Source of the DNA: Saprospiraceae bacterium
GTDB taxonomy: Bacteria > Bacteroidota > Bacteroidia > Chitinophagales > Saprospiraceae
DNA: 14,197 nucleotides
Assembly: GCA_020852155.1 (NCBI GenBank)
Contig: JADZBJ010000166.1
Location: 1 to 14,197, forward strand
Direction: 5' to 3'
Positions within the stretch are counted from its first letter, which is position 1. Each line of letters begins with the position of its first letter. This document shows, piece after piece, positions 6,696 to 13,340 of this stretch. The notes under the pieces are model-generated. The model worked only from the letters and a program-made list of their open reading frames with translations, had not been told where the DNA came from and searched no databases. A program made the position numbers and the translations under genes.

Positions 6696-8198
6696 TTAGT
6701 ATTTGCGCTTCGTCTTTTTGCCACGCTTTTTGAAGGTGTTGCCATCTTCGTCGTTGCCGATTGGGTTACCTGTACGCGTCATAGCGCAGCGGAAACCAAC
6801 TGTTTTGCTGGATTTGTCTTGTTCCAGGTAACGGCGAGTGCCTGGCGAGAGCCAGAACGCGCGATCTGCCCATGAACCACCTTTAATAACGCGAGCCTTA
6901 TCGCTGATCAGGGTGCTGATACCGTAGCGGTATTCAACTTCTGATTCTTTGTCGCCGTCGAGGTAGTTATATACTTCAGGGCGCTTGTAGTTGTCGCGGA
7001 GGGCTGTAGACGTTGTGTCCATCAGTTCATAGATCAAGTGGCCAAGGCTGTCTTTTTGAACCGGGGTACCAGTTTCAGGGTCAATCTTCTTGGTCATGAA
7101 GATATTACCACGATATGGGTTAAGTTCCTGGTTATCCACGTCGGCCAGGTCTGTGCTGGTCATAGGACGGAACAGGTCGGCAGTCCATTCGTTGACGTTA
7201 CCGGCCATGTTATACAGACCGTAGTCGTTTGGCCAGTTGTCGCGAACGCGAGAAGGGAAGAACGATTTATCGTTCAGGGCGCCGGCCATACCACCATAGT
7301 CACCACCGCTACGCTTGAAGTTAGCGAGCATTTTACCCTGGTACTTGTTACGCTTTTGGTAGCGTACGGTATTGCCGTCCCATGGGTAAATACGACGGTC
7401 GGTAATCAACTCGTCTTTGCTGGTGGCCTGATTGCCGAGCAGCGAAGAGGAAGCGTATTCCCATTCTGCTTCTGTTGGGAGGCGATAGGCTGGCAACAGA
7501 ATACCGTCTTCGAAGCGTACTTTACGTTCGCCGCCGGTACGGATGTCTTTGAGGTTTTTACGAGCAGTAGGCTCATACTGACCAACGAGGTAGGCTTCAG
7601 TATTGAAGTTACTTTCGTTCTTTTGGTCTGGTGTCAGTTCGATGATACCCTTTTCAACGAGGATCATTTCGTTAACACGGTCTGTACGCCATTTGCAGAA
7701 TTCATTGGCTTGGTCCCAGCTAACGCCGACTACGGGATACTCATCGTAAGCAGGGTGGCGGAAATAGGTTTCAACCATTGGTTCGTTGAAAGCCAATTCT
7801 TCACGCCATACCAGTGTGTCGGGGAGTGCGCGACGCCATACTTCCGGGTAAGTTTCTCCGTAAGTGTTTTTAATCCAAAACAGATACTGGCGATAGTCAA
7901 TATTGGCAATTTCAGTTTCATCCATATAGAATGAGCTGACGGTTACGCGGCGAGCCACGTTATTCCATTCATAGGTGACGTCTTGATCCGTCAGACCCAT
8001 AGTGAAGGTACCACCTTCGATGAGTACCAGGTTAGGGCCGGTTTCCTGGCCATCGTAGTCCAGTTTTTCAAAGCCGCCCCACTTTTGGTCGTTGTATTTC
8101 CAGCCTGTGGTGTCGGAACGCTCTGATTTGCGTCCGCAGTTGGCCAGGAGAAACACTAGCAGCAGCAAGCCTAAACCGTTAATGAGTGTTTTCTTCAT
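6696..8198 (-). CDS. gldJ: Gliding motility / type IX secretion lipoprotein GldJ
   Basis: GldJ is an outer-membrane-associated lipoprotein needed for gliding and for stability of the GldK ring component of the type IX secretion system in Flavobacterium. I start it at the ATG at 8198 (500 residues) because this gives a clean lipoprotein signal (MKKTLINGLGLLLLVFLLANC, Cys21). A further in-frame ATG at 8249 lies upstream of the promoter box at 8231-8238. The mature N-terminus TGWKYNDQKWGGFE resembles GldJ, as do ETGPNLVLIEGGTFTMG (52-68), SFYMDETE, LPDTLVWREELAFNEPM, RHPAYDEYPVVGVSWDQANEF, YRLPTEAEWEYA, NDYGLYNMAGNVNEW and VIKGGSWADRAFW...GFRCA, all of the SUMF1/FGE-sulfatase fold. The catalytic cysteine pair of true formylglycine enzymes is not seen, so the role is structural. 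The C-terminus is very basic (KKRGKKTKRKY). Confidence 0.9.
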   Translation of the reverse strand: MKKTLINGLGLLLLVFLLANCGRKSERSDTTGWKYNDQKWGGFEKLDYDGQETGPNLVLIEGGTFTMGLTDQDVTYEWNNVARRVTVSSFYMDETEIANIDYRQYLFWIKNTYGETYPEVWRRALPDTLVWREELAFNEPMVETYFRHPAYDEYPVVGVSWDQANEFCKWRTDRVNEMILVEKGIIELTPDQKNESNFNTEAYLVGQYEPTARKNLKDIRTGGERKVRFEDGILLPAYRLPTEAEWEYASSSLLGNQATSKDELITDRRIYPWDGNTVRYQKRNKYQGKMLANFKRSGGDYGGMAGALNDKSFFPSRVRDNWPNDYGLYNMAGNVNEWTADLFRPMTSTDLADVDNQELNPYRGNIFMTKKIDPETGTPVQKDSLGHLIYELMDTTSTALRDNYKRPEVYNYLDGDKESEVEYRYGISTLISDKARVIKGGSWADRAFWLSPGTRRYLEQDKSSKTVGFRCAMTRTGNPIGNDEDGNTFKKRGKKTKRKY

Positions 8199-8230
8199 TG
8201 TATCAGATACCGTGTTAAAAAATTGAGTGG

Positions 8231-8238
8231 CAAAAGTA
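8231..8238 (-). promoter_or_regulatory. Candidate -7 promoter box for gldJ
   Basis: The minus strand reads TACTTTTG, an exact TAnnTTTG match, about 33 bases upstream of the ATG at 8198. Transcription would begin near 8225, downstream of the alternative ATG at 8249, which supports the shorter GldJ start. No clear -33 element is seen. Confidence 0.5.
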
Positions 8239-8296
8239 GAAAAATCCATGTTTCGAGTGTTGCTACCGATTTAAACTTTAACGAAACTGGAAAAAA

Positions 8297-9286
8297 TCAT
8301 TGGAACATTCGGGTGCAATCATTGATGTCAATTTTGCGTTTGCCCGGTTTTTTATCAAAAAGTAGGCCGAAAGTTAACTCAAATGTGGCTCCTGCCTGAT
8401 TTGACAATCCTGAAATTGTTAAATCATAACTGACGCCAAATTTGTAAATTCCTTCCCGAAATCCTGCTAAAAGGATCATCGAATCGGAATTTCGGAGTGT
8501 ATTCCTGTGCCAAAGACCAGCAAAGATAGAACCAACACTGGCATATGCACCAATATTGATTTGCCTGTAAGGGCCTTGTGACAATATCAGGAAATTCGGT
8601 GAGATAAACGAGGGAGGCTGATGTTTATTGCCTTTATTAAAAACCCATTCTGTTCCGCCATGCACAGCGTATCGAATCGGAAGCCCTCTGGTGATGTTAT
8701 CATTGATGAGTAAAATGGACTCTTTGGGGGTGTTCAAGTGCTTGAGTCCGACACCGAGATAGAACTTTTCACTCAGCAGCAGCAAACCTGCTGATACATC
8801 CAGTCGAGTTCGGCTGGTGGCATCCGGCCGGGTTTCATCCGTCGGCAGACTGATGCCATAGGTTGCATCAATTTGATCCGGGAAGACAAGTTTGTTCCAA
8901 TCCAGATTGGTCTGATACATGCCGCCTTCGGCGCCGAGTTTGATGCCCAGTTGGTCATTAATCTGCAAACGATAAGCGTATATTGCCGAAAAACGGGTCG
9001 TTTGATAAATGCCGTTGCCAGCATTATCGCCTTCAAAATGAAAGCCAATACCGCTGTTCAGGCGCTGGAACTGCTGTTCATAAAATGCCGCATAAGTACG
9101 ATAGGCGGCATTAAAGCCCGTCCATTGATGCCGATAAGCGCCACCTATTCTGGGGGCATGCGCGCTGCCTGCAAATGCAGGGTTGATCTGCAATGGCATG
9201 GCATAAAATTGTGAGAATATCGGATCCTGCGACCACAGCGTTGAGGTCCAAAACGCCGCTACAATCAGGCAAAAGGTACATTTCAT
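8297..9286 (-). CDS. PorP/SprF-family type IX secretion membrane protein
   Basis: A 329-residue outer-membrane protein of the PorP/SprF family, whose members help deliver or anchor type IX secretion substrates and adhesins at the cell surface. A signal peptide (MKCTFCLIVAAFWTSTLWSQ) precedes the family's diagnostic opening QDPIFSQFYAMPLQINPAFAGSAHAPRIGGAYRHQW. Other family features are FEGDNAGNGIYQTTRFSAIYAYRLQI, GLKHLNTPKES, GAYASVGSIFAGLWHR and the closing FGVSYDLTISGLSNQAGATFELTFGLLF. Paralogues are often numerous in these genomes, so I do not assign it as the core porP or as sprF. It lies 98 bases upstream of gldJ on the same strand with no terminator between them, so partial co-transcription is likely. 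Promoter not clear; TTCCTTTG on the minus strand upstream is a one-mismatch match. Confidence 0.92.
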   Translation of the reverse strand: MKCTFCLIVAAFWTSTLWSQDPIFSQFYAMPLQINPAFAGSAHAPRIGGAYRHQWTGFNAAYRTYAAFYEQQFQRLNSGIGFHFEGDNAGNGIYQTTRFSAIYAYRLQINDQLGIKLGAEGGMYQTNLDWNKLVFPDQIDATYGISLPTDETRPDATSRTRLDVSAGLLLLSEKFYLGVGLKHLNTPKESILLINDNITRGLPIRYAVHGGTEWVFNKGNKHQPPSFISPNFLILSQGPYRQINIGAYASVGSIFAGLWHRNTLRNSDSMILLAGFREGIYKFGVSYDLTISGLSNQAGATFELTFGLLFDKKPGKRKIDINDCTRMFQ

Positions 9287-9453
9287 GGAGCAATCAGACT
9301 GTCGTTAGGGCATTGCGCTTGCCAAAGGAACGACGGCCGGGCATACAATACTGTACTTTTACCTGATTTTATTTGGCTACCGTTGGACAAATGGGACAGG
9401 AATTCAATTTTTGCAAACGCTGAAAGCCCTCCAGTCGTCAGGACTTTTGGCCT

Positions 9454-9888
9454 TTAACCCTGCGTAATATAGAGTTCAAGGCTCTGAATGCGGTTCTCCT
9501 GTTCACGAATGATGGAATTGACAATATCGCTAATGCTCAATAATCCGCAGACGCGGTCATGATCCATCACCGGCAGGTGCCGAATGCGCCTTTCAGACAT
9601 GATTTGCATGCAATCATCAATGTTTTGCCGCAGGGTTACAGTGTAAACTCCCGGCGTCATGACTTCTGCAACGGGTGTACTTTTGGCTTTCCGGCCCTGA
9701 ATGATACCTTTTCGGGCGTAGTCTCGTTCTGAAAAAATGCCGACCAGCACTTGATTTTCCAGGACAGGGACAGCGCCGATGTTATGCCTCGACATAAGTT
9801 CCAGCGCTTCAATGACCATTTGATCAGGGCTGATGGAATAAACGACATTTTGGGGCTTCGATTCCAATAATTGTTTTACAGTAATCAT
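9454..9888 (-). CDS. Two-CBS-domain protein
   Basis: A 144-residue cytoplasmic protein made almost entirely of a tandem CBS pair (Bateman module). CBS1 runs from about 8 to 65 (VVYSISPDQMVIEALELMSRHNIGAVPVLENQVLVGIFSERDYARKGI). CBS2 runs from about 75 to 135 (VAEVMTPGVYTVTLRQNIDDCMQIMSERRIRHLPVMDHDRVCGLLSISDIVNSII). Such modules bind adenine nucleotides (AMP, ATP, SAM) and usually sense energy state; no catalytic domain is attached here, so a partner is unknown. The form resembles stand-alone CBS proteins widely annotated as signal-transduction or IMPDH-like proteins. It stands alone: a strong terminator lies upstream and 167 bases separate it from the PorP-like gene. A one-mismatch -7 box (TAACTTTA on the minus strand) lies about 40 bases upstream. 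Confidence 0.93.
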   Translation of the reverse strand: MITVKQLLESKPQNVVYSISPDQMVIEALELMSRHNIGAVPVLENQVLVGIFSERDYARKGIIQGRKAKSTPVAEVMTPGVYTVTLRQNIDDCMQIMSERRIRHLPVMDHDRVCGLLSISDIVNSIIREQENRIQSLELYITQG

Positions 9889-9965
9889 AAAATGGTCATG
9901 TTATATTTTTAGAATGATGGATAAAGTTAGGTAATAGTTTAATAGTTGTGTATTTTTTGGTATAA

Positions 9966-10002
9966 AAAAATCCGGGCATCTTAAAAAGACGCCCGGATTT
10001 TT
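9966..10002 (-). terminator. Intrinsic terminator of the OmpP1/FadL gene
   Basis: Arms 9966-9982 and 9986-10002 form a 17-bp stem with one wobble position and a 3-base loop. On the minus strand the second arm ends in a T-run and continues TATA. It starts about 40 bases after the stop codon. A-runs and T-runs flank both sides, so it could work in both directions, but no plus-strand gene faces it. Confidence 0.88.
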
Positions 10003-10043
10003 ATAAAAAAGTGCAAAAACGCTGGTTAGAAAGCCCAGATGGC

Positions 10044-11525
10044 CTAGAATTTCATACCAAGTGTCAGGAGTAACTCGCTGTAAACATTGTCTGTGCTGGC
10101 TTGTGGGCCTCCTGCATATTTTTGAATGGAGCCTGTACCGGTATAGCGCCTCCAACCCAAATCAAGGTAGTAGGCATTGTGTCGAACTCCTGCACCGGCG
10201 GAGTATGACATGTTATAACCCGAAGCAGAAGCGCCGGGCTTTTCCAGCATGTTTACGCCTGCGCGCAACCTGAATTTTGAAATGGCTGCTTCGCCACCCA
10301 ACCGGATGTTTACAGCCTGGCGGTACAATTTGGCGATTTCGCCATTGATGACTCGTTCGGCGGCTTCATTTTCAGTACTGGCTATATCGGCTGTGAAGTT
10401 GTAGGCGCTCGCGCCGTAATCCACTAATTCAACATCTGCGCTGAGGAAGCCGATTTTCTTGATGACTACGGCTGCACTGCCAATGGCTCGCCATGGCGTT
10501 ATGAGGCGATAGTCAGATGTGCCTTCCGGTGAATTTTGCGGATCGCCCACCACTGTGGCATCTCCGGGTATGGTGTACGAGTAAGCGAGTGTATTGCTGT
10601 AACGGTCGGTCAATCCCAGTCGGGTCGGCGTGTGTACGGCAACGCCCAGACGAAGCGCTTGTGTAACCTTATATTGAACACCCAGTTTCAGGTTGATACC
10701 GAAGCCTTCGGTTTTCAATTTTTCAGTTGCAGTGAGGTCATCAAAGAAAGGCACCGCGCCGGTTTCGTCTTTTTCACGGTATTCGCTTTCCTGTGTGTAT
10801 GACACCCAGGGTACGCCCAGTGTCGCGCCGATCATGAGTTTTTCATCGTAATTTCCGGCGACAGAAAATACCATTTCGGTATATCGGCCGGAGTTAAATA
10901 CCGTTTGTTCATGCTTGATGACGGCTTGTTCAGCGCCAGCAAAATCATAGGACAGGCCGGAGCAAGTATCACACTCATAATAGAAAGCATTGGCGTCCCA
11001 GGCTAATCGAGCGCCAAACGGGTCGAGGTTGTCCTGATTGCCGCCCTTGGCAAATTCGCTCTGTACCTCATTGAAGTAACCCGTCATCAATGAGCCGGCT
11101 GCATTGCCCTGATAATATCCTGTTGCATTGTAACTGGCCTGGCGGTTTACGCCGATACCGACGTTGAATGTTTTCCACTTGCTTTTGTAAGGCTGCGTGT
11201 TAAACACAATGCCGAGATTGTCAAATCCGAATGCGCTGCGCGTATCGTTCAATACAGCGCCGTTGAGGTTGGCGTCGGTATTGGCAAATCGCAGCGACGG
11301 CGTGAGGGTAAATTCATCGCTTCTGAATTGAGCCAACCCGGCAGGGTTCTGGCTCAGTGCGCCAAAATCAGCGCCCAATGCACCGAAGGCGCCGCCAGCG
11401 CCCATATAACGGGCCGTTCCGCTGGGTTGTAAATATGCGTATCGAAGTACCTCGGAAGCAGTTTGCGCATTCAGTTGGATGAAGGCAAAAAAGGTCAGAA
11501 TGGGCAAAAAAAGATGCCGTTTCAT
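10044..11525 (-). CDS. OmpP1/FadL/TodX-family outer-membrane transporter
   Basis: A 493-residue beta-barrel protein of the FadL-type family, which takes up hydrophobic compounds such as fatty acids or aromatics across the outer membrane. A signal peptide (MKRHLFLPILTFFAFIQLNAQ) is followed by ASEVLRYAYLQPSGTARYMGAGGAFGALGADFGALSQNPAGLAQF, the 'GAFGALGAD...NPAGLA' stretch typical of Bacteroidota members. Strand-like segments continue to the end, which closes on a terminal aromatic (LLLTLGMKF) as needed for barrel assembly. The extracellular-loop-like segment YYECDTCSGLSYDF carries two close cysteines that may form a disulfide. Substrate unknown. It follows the repeat-protein gene on the same strand but has terminators on both sides, so it is probably a single unit; no consensus -7 box was found upstream. 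Confidence 0.93.
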   Translation of the reverse strand: MKRHLFLPILTFFAFIQLNAQTASEVLRYAYLQPSGTARYMGAGGAFGALGADFGALSQNPAGLAQFRSDEFTLTPSLRFANTDANLNGAVLNDTRSAFGFDNLGIVFNTQPYKSKWKTFNVGIGVNRQASYNATGYYQGNAAGSLMTGYFNEVQSEFAKGGNQDNLDPFGARLAWDANAFYYECDTCSGLSYDFAGAEQAVIKHEQTVFNSGRYTEMVFSVAGNYDEKLMIGATLGVPWVSYTQESEYREKDETGAVPFFDDLTATEKLKTEGFGINLKLGVQYKVTQALRLGVAVHTPTRLGLTDRYSNTLAYSYTIPGDATVVGDPQNSPEGTSDYRLITPWRAIGSAAVVIKKIGFLSADVELVDYGASAYNFTADIASTENEAAERVINGEIAKLYRQAVNIRLGGEAAISKFRLRAGVNMLEKPGASASGYNMSYSAGAGVRHNAYYLDLGWRRYTGTGSIQKYAGGPQASTDNVYSELLLTLGMKF

Positions 11526-11560
11526 AGCAGATTGTATAATTAAAGTGATGTGAGGGCAAT

Positions 11561-11608
11561 AAAAAACGAGCGGAAAGAGGCGACATCACCAGTCTCCGCC
11601 CGTTTTTT
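11561..11608 (-). terminator. Intrinsic terminator of the repeat-protein gene
   Basis: Arms 11561-11574 (AAAAAACGAGCGGA) and 11595-11608 form a 14-bp stem with one mismatch and a 20-base loop. On the minus strand the second arm ends in a T6 run. It lies between the repeat-protein stop at 11644 and the OmpP1/FadL ATG at 11525. Confidence 0.8.
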
Positions 11609-11643
11609 TCATGGTTATAATTCCAGTCAGATTATTGGGCTAT

Positions 11644-12999
11644 TTAGCCGCGTCCACCGCGACCGCCGCCAGAGTTTTTGCTGCCGCCGGAGTCGTTGCT
11701 GCGACTGCCGCCGGAATTACCGCCGCTGCTGCGGCTGCTTCCACCGGAATCATTGCTGCGACTGCGACTTGGCGCTTCGTATGAGCGGTTATTATCGTTG
11801 CGGCTTGGGCGCGTTTCTTCACGGCGGGATTCCTCACGACGAGCCGGGCGCGTTTCTTCACGGCGGCTTGGGCGTGTTTCCTCGCTGCGGCTCGGACGAG
11901 TTTCCTCGTTGCGGCTTGGACGCGTTTCTTCACGACGACTCGGACGAGTTTCCTCATTGCGGCTTGGTCGTGATTCGTCATTACGGCTCGGACGCGTTTC
12001 TTCCGTTCTGCCCGGGCGTGGCGCTTCGCGATCAGGGCGTGTTTCTTCGTTGGTGCGGCCGGGGCGAGAAGTTGGATTTTCTGCCGGAGTGCGACCGTTT
12101 TCGCGGGTATTGACGCTGCCGCCCCTGTTGGGGTTGCTGGTCGCCTCGCCGCGGGTACGACCATTTGTATTGCCACGATCTTCAGCCGCAGGATTGTCGT
12201 TCGGGCGGCTTGTTCCGCGACCACGCATTTCAATCGTTGGAACATCTTTGTTGGCAGTTGTCAAGCGACCGCTACCACCAGCGATGCGAGCATAGCCTGG
12301 ATTCACTGTCGTGCCGCCACGGCGAATACCTGTATATGTTTTGGGTTGGTATCCACCATTGTTGTAACCGCCGCCATTGTGGTTATTTTCGTTCCAGCCA
12401 TAATAGTTATGGTGGTGAACGCCGTAGTAAGGGTTATAACCGTTCCAAGTCCAGTACGGGTCGTAATAGTAGTTGTTGAATACCCACGGGTTATACCAAG
12501 GGTCGCGGCAACTACCCCAGCTGTAGCCAACATTCCAGCCAGACCAACTGTTCCAGCCTGCGTTCCAGCCCGGGCCCCAGCCGCCGTCCCAGTAACTGTG
12601 ACGATGCCAGCGGCGCCAGCGACGGTATTCCCAGTAATCGTTATAACCGTAAGTGTAAATGGTGGTACCCGGCAAGAAATATGGGTCGTAGTACCACAGA
12701 TCAACAAAGAAAGGATCGTAATAGTCAATGGCACGCGCCGGGCGGTGGAAACGTCGGATACGAGATGAATATTCATAAGCGTATTCATCGTCATCTTCGG
12801 AGTAACCTTCGTCGCCATTATCGTCGTGGCGGCGTGTCATATTATCTGAAGGTGTGTAATTGTCTTCGACGATAACCGTTTGAACGGCATCAGTGGAAGG
12901 GTCGTAATAGAGGTCATCCTGGGCCTGAACGAAAGTCGAAACCATCAGGAAGAAAAAGGCCATAAGGCCGAAGCTGAAAAATTTATGTTGTGAACCCAT
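11644..12999 (-). CDS. Secreted low-complexity Tyr/Trp-rich and Arg-Pro-Ser-repeat protein, unknown function
   Basis: I do not recognise a functional family. I use the ATG at 12999 (451 residues), giving MGSQHKFFSFGLMAFFFLMVSTFVQAQ, a good signal peptide; an in-frame ATG at 13026 would add nine residues. The mature protein has four parts. First an acidic segment (DDNGDEGYSEDDDEYAYEY). Then a Tyr/Trp/Asn/Gly-rich block (about 85-215) with repeated YYDP and GW motifs. Then a linker rich in Asn, Arg and Thr. Then eight RP[S/A]R units of about eight residues (about 336-404) and a Ser/Gly/Asn tail ending GGRGGRG. It has one cysteine near the middle and no transmembrane segment after the signal. 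A surface, matrix or RNA/polyanion-binding role is conceivable but unsupported. It is divergent from proS and has its own promoter core and terminator. Confidence 0.85.
   Translation of the reverse strand: MGSQHKFFSFGLMAFFFLMVSTFVQAQDDLYYDPSTDAVQTVIVEDNYTPSDNMTRRHDDNGDEGYSEDDDEYAYEYSSRIRRFHRPARAIDYYDPFFVDLWYYDPYFLPGTTIYTYGYNDYWEYRRWRRWHRHSYWDGGWGPGWNAGWNSWSGWNVGYSWGSCRDPWYNPWVFNNYYYDPYWTWNGYNPYYGVHHHNYYGWNENNHNGGGYNNGGYQPKTYTGIRRGGTTVNPGYARIAGGSGRLTTANKDVPTIEMRGRGTSRPNDNPAAEDRGNTNGRTRGEATSNPNRGGSVNTRENGRTPAENPTSRPGRTNEETRPDREAPRPGRTEETRPSRNDESRPSRNEETRPSRREETRPSRNEETRPSRSEETRPSRREETRPARREESRREETRPSRNDNNRSYEAPSRSRSNDSGGSSRSSGGNSGGSRSNDSGGSKNSGGGRGGRG
11788..11994 (-). repeat. In-gene 24-bp tandem repeat (octapeptide RPSRxEET)
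   Basis: About eight imperfect 24-bp units encode RPSRNDES, RPSRNEET, RPSRREET, RPSRNEET, RPSRSEET, RPSRREET, RPARREES and a last partial RPSRNDNN, with one shortened unit (RREET). Synonymous differences between units show the array is not freshly amplified. Strong base periodicity here also creates long open frames on both strands that are not genes. Confidence 0.85.
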
Positions 13000-13050
13000 G
13001 GTAAAGTGATTTTGAAAGTCCAGCATGATTGCGTTGTACTGTTACGGGGT

Positions 13051-13058
13051 CAAAAGTA
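13051..13058 (-). promoter_or_regulatory. Candidate -7 promoter box for the repeat-protein gene
   Basis: The minus strand reads TACTTTTG, an exact TAnnTTTG match and the same octamer as at the tyrS and gldJ promoters. It lies about 52 bases upstream of the ATG at 12999 and 25 bases upstream of the alternative ATG at 13026. No -33 element is clear. Confidence 0.5.
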
Positions 13059-13059
13059 T

Positions 13060-13067
13060 TATCTTTG
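13060..13067 (+). promoter_or_regulatory. Candidate plus-strand -7 promoter box, towards proS
   Basis: TATCTTTG is an exact TAnnTTTG match, back-to-back with the minus-strand box at 13051-13058 with one base between. It would give proS a leader of about 270 bases. A second exact match, TAAATTTG at 13154-13161, would give about 175 bases and is an equal or better candidate. Confidence 0.35.
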
Positions 13068-13340
13068 CCCGCTTTTTTTGGTTAAGGGCACTTTAAAGGC
13101 GATTCCTGTGTTGGTTAAAGTTCGCAAAAACGACTTTCACTTTAGTTAAAATTTAAATTTGTGAACCGGTTTCGGGGTTGAATTTTCAGAAAGTTTCATT
13201 GATCTGTCAAGTTTTCATTGGAGCGCACGAATTTGACCATTAAAAAAGTCACAAGTAACATTAGGTTTACGATTTAACCCGCTTTTAACCAAACAAGCGA
13301 TTTTCACACCTTTTGATGGATTTTCAATAACCTGTTTATA

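Larger units (their letters stand above)
13027..13340. other. Divergent intergenic region between the repeat-protein gene and proS
   Basis: This 314-base A/T-rich stretch holds no gene. It contains the symmetric divergent promoter core at 13051-13067 and a further plus-strand -7 match TAAATTTG at 13154-13161. A weak small hairpin (CGCTT...AAGCG, about 13279-13299) lies in the proS leader. No tRNA, T-box-like structure or long inverted repeat was seen. Confidence 0.6.

Noticed and set aside
7038..7934. 298-residue plus-strand open frame opposite gldJ
   Set aside because: It is fully antisense to a convincing GldJ and its translation has no recognisable domain.
9420..9453. Possible terminator hairpin after the CBS-domain gene
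   Set aside because: Only a 7-bp stem including a wobble pair, with no T-run after it.
9901..10155. 84-residue minus-strand open frame over the OmpP1/FadL 3' end and terminator
   Set aside because: It overlaps the real gene in another frame and runs through the terminator hairpin.
11788..11994. CRISPR-like array suggested by regular short repeats
   Set aside because: The units are contiguous, imperfect, in frame and lack spacers; they encode an octapeptide repeat.
11640..12295. Long open frames in other frames and on the plus strand over the Arg-Pro-Ser repeat region
   Set aside because: They come from the 24-bp periodicity of the repeat array; the products are monotonous Leu/Arg/Ser or Lys/Ala/Arg strings with no start context or signal peptide.
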